Of a stretch of DNA of 64,000 nt, positions 61,995-64,000 are shown one piece after another; position 1 is the first letter of the stretch; each line of letters starts with the position of its first letter. A program made the translations under genes and the position numbers. The notes below the pieces were generated by a model. That model was not told the DNA's origin. It ran no database searches and saw only the letters and a program-made list of their open reading frames with translations. This stretch comes from Leptospiraceae bacterium (lineage in GTDB: Bacteria > Spirochaetota > Leptospiria > Leptospirales > Leptonemataceae). The stretch spans positions 62,001 to 126,000 of the forward strand of contig JAOACE010000022.1 of the NCBI GenBank assembly GCA_026418015.1, given 5' to 3'.

Positions 61995-63512
61995 TTATTT
62001 AAGATAGATCTGATAATCAAAATAATAGAGTACTTTTAGATTATCTTCTATCTTTATTTCTGGCATTTGATAATTATTATGAATTTTTTTTATAAATAAT
62101 GTTTTTAAAGGATTTTTACAATCAAATTCTTTGCCAAACATAAATAGCCAGTTTTTATCTACACATACAGGGATATGATTTTTGTATAAATCTAACACGA
62201 TTCCACTTGCAACTACCCAGTTATTATGGTGCTCATCCATAAAACCCCATTCTATTTTATGCTCAACATTGGGATCGAACACAAATTGTTTTTTGATTTC
62301 TTTTAAAACCAAAGATTCTTGGTAAAAACCTTTATTTTGATTCCATGCTTTATATCCTAAACGAAAAAAAAGTAAAAATATCAATAAAATTATTATATAA
62401 ATATTTTTATAATTTTCTTTAAATATATTTTCCTCAAATAAAAGTATTATTACCATCAATATATATAAAGAAGCTATACTATAATAAAACCAAGATAAAT
62501 AATGTAGCAAATCGTAAGGAATTTTTACGATATAAAAAAACAATAAAACAGTCTGAATTAGGCTAAATCTATATAAATATTTTATAAATAAATTTTCTGT
62601 TTTTTTTAATCGATTGTACAAAAATAAGTTGACGGATAAAAAAATCATCCATCCTAAAAAAGAATAAGCTTTACCAAAAATAAAAATAGACCAGAGTTCC
62701 CCAAAGTATTTTATCACTTCGTTGCCTTTTCTTAAAGAACTGGTTTTTCGAGAAACCTCGATAATTTTAAAGATATTATTGTCTGGATAGTTGATAAAAA
62801 ATTCATAAATTATGGGTAAAAACGATAAGGTAAGCCATAAAATAGAAAAACAGATCCATAATACACTTTTTTTATTTATCGCGATACGATTTTTGTAGAA
62901 AAACCAAATCAACCCAAAAAAAGAAAATAAACCAGCATAAATCATTCCCGAAAGATGGTTGCTTAAAATCATCGATAAAGAAAGAGATAGATAAAAAAAT
63001 AATTCGTATCGATGGCTTTCTACAAAAAGGGTTGTTAAAGAGATCATCAAAAGTAGCAAAGGAAAAATGATGATTACAGGTCCCCATACATCAAAAAGCA
63101 AAGAAAATGAGGTATTATTGAGGTTTTCTAAAAGGATTAAATAAATCAACAAAAAAATCCATCTTATGTTGTCCGAAACACTTTTAGGGAATGCATCGAA
63201 GATCAAAACTAAAAACAAGAAATTGATCAATAACTGCGCAATATAATAATAAAAGCTAACGGAATTTACAGGAAAGAATACCAAGAATTTTAAGAAAGGC
63301 TCTAAGAAGGCATAAAGATAAAATATAACAGGACCAGGATGAAAAAACCCCATACGCGAATATGGTCCTAAGTATTCATTGAACTGTTTTGCAAATTCCA
63401 CTTTTAGCGAAATTAGAGCTACATCTCCAAAGTCTAAATAAAAATCTTTTAAAATCGATACATTCAAAACAAGATAAATTATAAACAAAACAAAAAAAAG
63501 AATCTTTTTCAT
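61995..63512 (-). CDS. multi-pass membrane protein, GT-C glycosyltransferase-like
   Basis: A 505-aa inner-membrane protein with about ten hydrophobic helices. An early extracytoplasmic loop reads EYLGPYSRMGFFHPGPVIF, which resembles the first loop of GT-C-fold glycosyltransferases and related membrane proteins that carry an Asp/Glu near GPxSR. The final 120 residues form a soluble tail without a known family. No catalytic motif was confirmed, so this is a fold-level guess. Expected role is envelope polysaccharide or lipid modification, in keeping with hldD next door, from which it is divergent. Confidence 0.55.
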   Translation of the reverse strand: MKKILFFVLFIIYLVLNVSILKDFYLDFGDVALISLKVEFAKQFNEYLGPYSRMGFFHPGPVIFYLYAFLEPFLKFLVFFPVNSVSFYYYIAQLLINFLFLVLIFDAFPKSVSDNIRWIFLLIYLILLENLNNTSFSLLFDVWGPVIIIFPLLLLMISLTTLFVESHRYELFFYLSLSLSMILSNHLSGMIYAGLFSFFGLIWFFYKNRIAINKKSVLWICFSILWLTLSFLPIIYEFFINYPDNNIFKIIEVSRKTSSLRKGNEVIKYFGELWSIFIFGKAYSFLGWMIFLSVNLFLYNRLKKTENLFIKYLYRFSLIQTVLLFFYIVKIPYDLLHYLSWFYYSIASLYILMVIILLFEENIFKENYKNIYIIILLIFLLFFRLGYKAWNQNKGFYQESLVLKEIKKQFVFDPNVEHKIEWGFMDEHHNNWVVASGIVLDLYKNHIPVCVDKNWLFMFGKEFDCKNPLKTLFIKKIHNNYQMPEIKIEDNLKVLYYFDYQIYLK

Positions 63513-63601
63513 TTCTTGCCATTTTTTTTTAAGTTTTATAATTTCAATTGATTTCGTTAAAGCACTTTACAATAAAATTATTTTAAAATTCCTGTTTATT
63601 T

Positions 63602-64000
63602 ATGTATTTGGTCACAGGTGCAGCTGGTCTAATTGGAAGTGCTGTTGTCCGAGAATTAAACCAACAAGGGATAAACGAAATTATTTGTGTAGATCATCTT
63701 TCTACATCTATCAAATGGAAAAATTTAGTTCGTCTAAAATTCTCTGATTATTACGAAAAAGATGATTTTTTAAACCTTATAGAAAACGATTCTTTCTGGA
63801 AAAAGATTCAAGGTATTATCCATTTAGGAGCATGTAGTTCTACAACTGAACAAGATGCATCGTATTTAATCAAGAATAATTTTGAATATTCCAAAAAGAT
63901 TGCCCAACAAGCCCTAAAACACAACATAAGAATGATTTATGCATCGAGTGCTGCAACTTATGGTAATGGCGAAAATGGTTTCGATGATGATTTAGAAAAA
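63602..64000 (+). CDS. hldD: ADP-glyceromanno-heptose 6-epimerase (partial, runs off right edge)
   Basis: The first 133 codons are present. The N-terminus MYLVTGAAGLIGSAVVREL is the NAD(P)-binding Rossmann loop (TGAAGxIG) of an extended short-chain dehydrogenase. Next come HLGACSSTTEQDASYLIKNN and YASSAATYGNGENGF, both highly characteristic of HldD/RfaD. HldD converts ADP-D-glycero- to ADP-L-glycero-manno-heptose for the lipopolysaccharide inner core. The catalytic Tyr lies beyond the window. It implies an LPS-bearing outer membrane. Confidence 0.9.
   Translation, partial: MYLVTGAAGLIGSAVVRELNQQGINEIICVDHLSTSIKWKNLVRLKFSDYYEKDDFLNLIENDSFWKKIQGIIHLGACSSTTEQDASYLIKNNFEYSKKIAQQALKHNIRMIYASSAATYGNGENGFDDDLEK

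Noticed and set aside
1-64000. CRISPR array or intact insertion sequence
   Set aside because: No regularly spaced direct repeats with unique spacers and no transposase-like gene or terminal inverted repeats were seen by eye.

Overview
The window is AT-rich, densely packed bacterial DNA from a Gram-negative organism with periplasm, lipoproteins, lipopolysaccharide (hldD at the right edge), flagella (a FlgF/FlhO-type rod protein) and B12-dependent enzymes (metH, nrdJ). The mix of a spirochaete-type flagellar rod gene, many secreted proteins and lipoproteins, heptose-LPS synthesis, a biotin carboxylase/carrier fusion and a pair of small DUF1564-like proteins points to a spirochaete of the Leptospira lineage. 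This placement is an inference from gene content; no rRNA is present.

Layout. 1-15 kb: partial gamma-glutamylcyclotransferase and maf; a TorF-like porin; an aldehyde dehydrogenase followed by a PAS histidine kinase and a REC-PAS-GGDEF diguanylate cyclase; a DUF4015 protein; then a methyl-cycle block on the minus strand (ArsR-methyltransferase regulator, ahcY, metH). 15-21 kb: TRL lipoprotein, RNase P RNA, tRNA-Gly, a PhoB/PhoR-like pair, CBS and Nudix proteins, a WG-repeat protein and flgF. 21-29 kb: an ATP-grasp protein and several secreted proteins (TPR-like, coiled coil, MORN lipoprotein, a possible permuted papain-like protein), secG. 29-38 kb: ilvB with SRPBCC and tandem-ACT genes, a CPA2 antiporter, and the mnmA-DUF4015-hslO block. 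38-47 kb: an FlgD-Ig/OmpA envelope protein, a DUF3095 protein, the first DUF1564-like gene and nrdJ. 47-53 kb: a ceramidase-like membrane protein, an operon of biotin carboxylase, BFD ferredoxin and HDAC-family deacetylase, the second DUF1564-like gene, and an alpha/beta hydrolase. 53-59 kb: a solitary H-NOX gene, a decayed BrxL (BREX-type Lon-like ATPase) pseudogene, and a three-gene copper operon (cupredoxin/beta-helix/membrane fusion, a small membrane protein, a two-domain multicopper oxidase). 59-64 kb: CHAD protein, an FAD oxidase with YqeY, a GT-C-like membrane protein and the start of hldD.

How the genes work together. The ArsR-methyltransferase, ahcY and metH form a plausible self-contained S-adenosylhomocysteine-to-methionine module. 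Its regulator has a perfect 20-bp palindrome filling the spacer of its own promoter, and ahcY has a leader with G-quadruplex-forming runs. The PhoB-like regulator has 11-bp-phased direct repeats just ahead of its -10 box. Several promoters (for example those of the H-NOX, MORN, DUF4015 and PhoB-like genes) place the -10 box only 7-8 nt before the start codon and lack a Shine-Dalgarno, suggesting leaderless mRNAs. The most novel-looking parts are the copper operon next to the H-NOX gene, the G-rich ahcY leader with the SAM-cycle regulator, and the BrxL relic.
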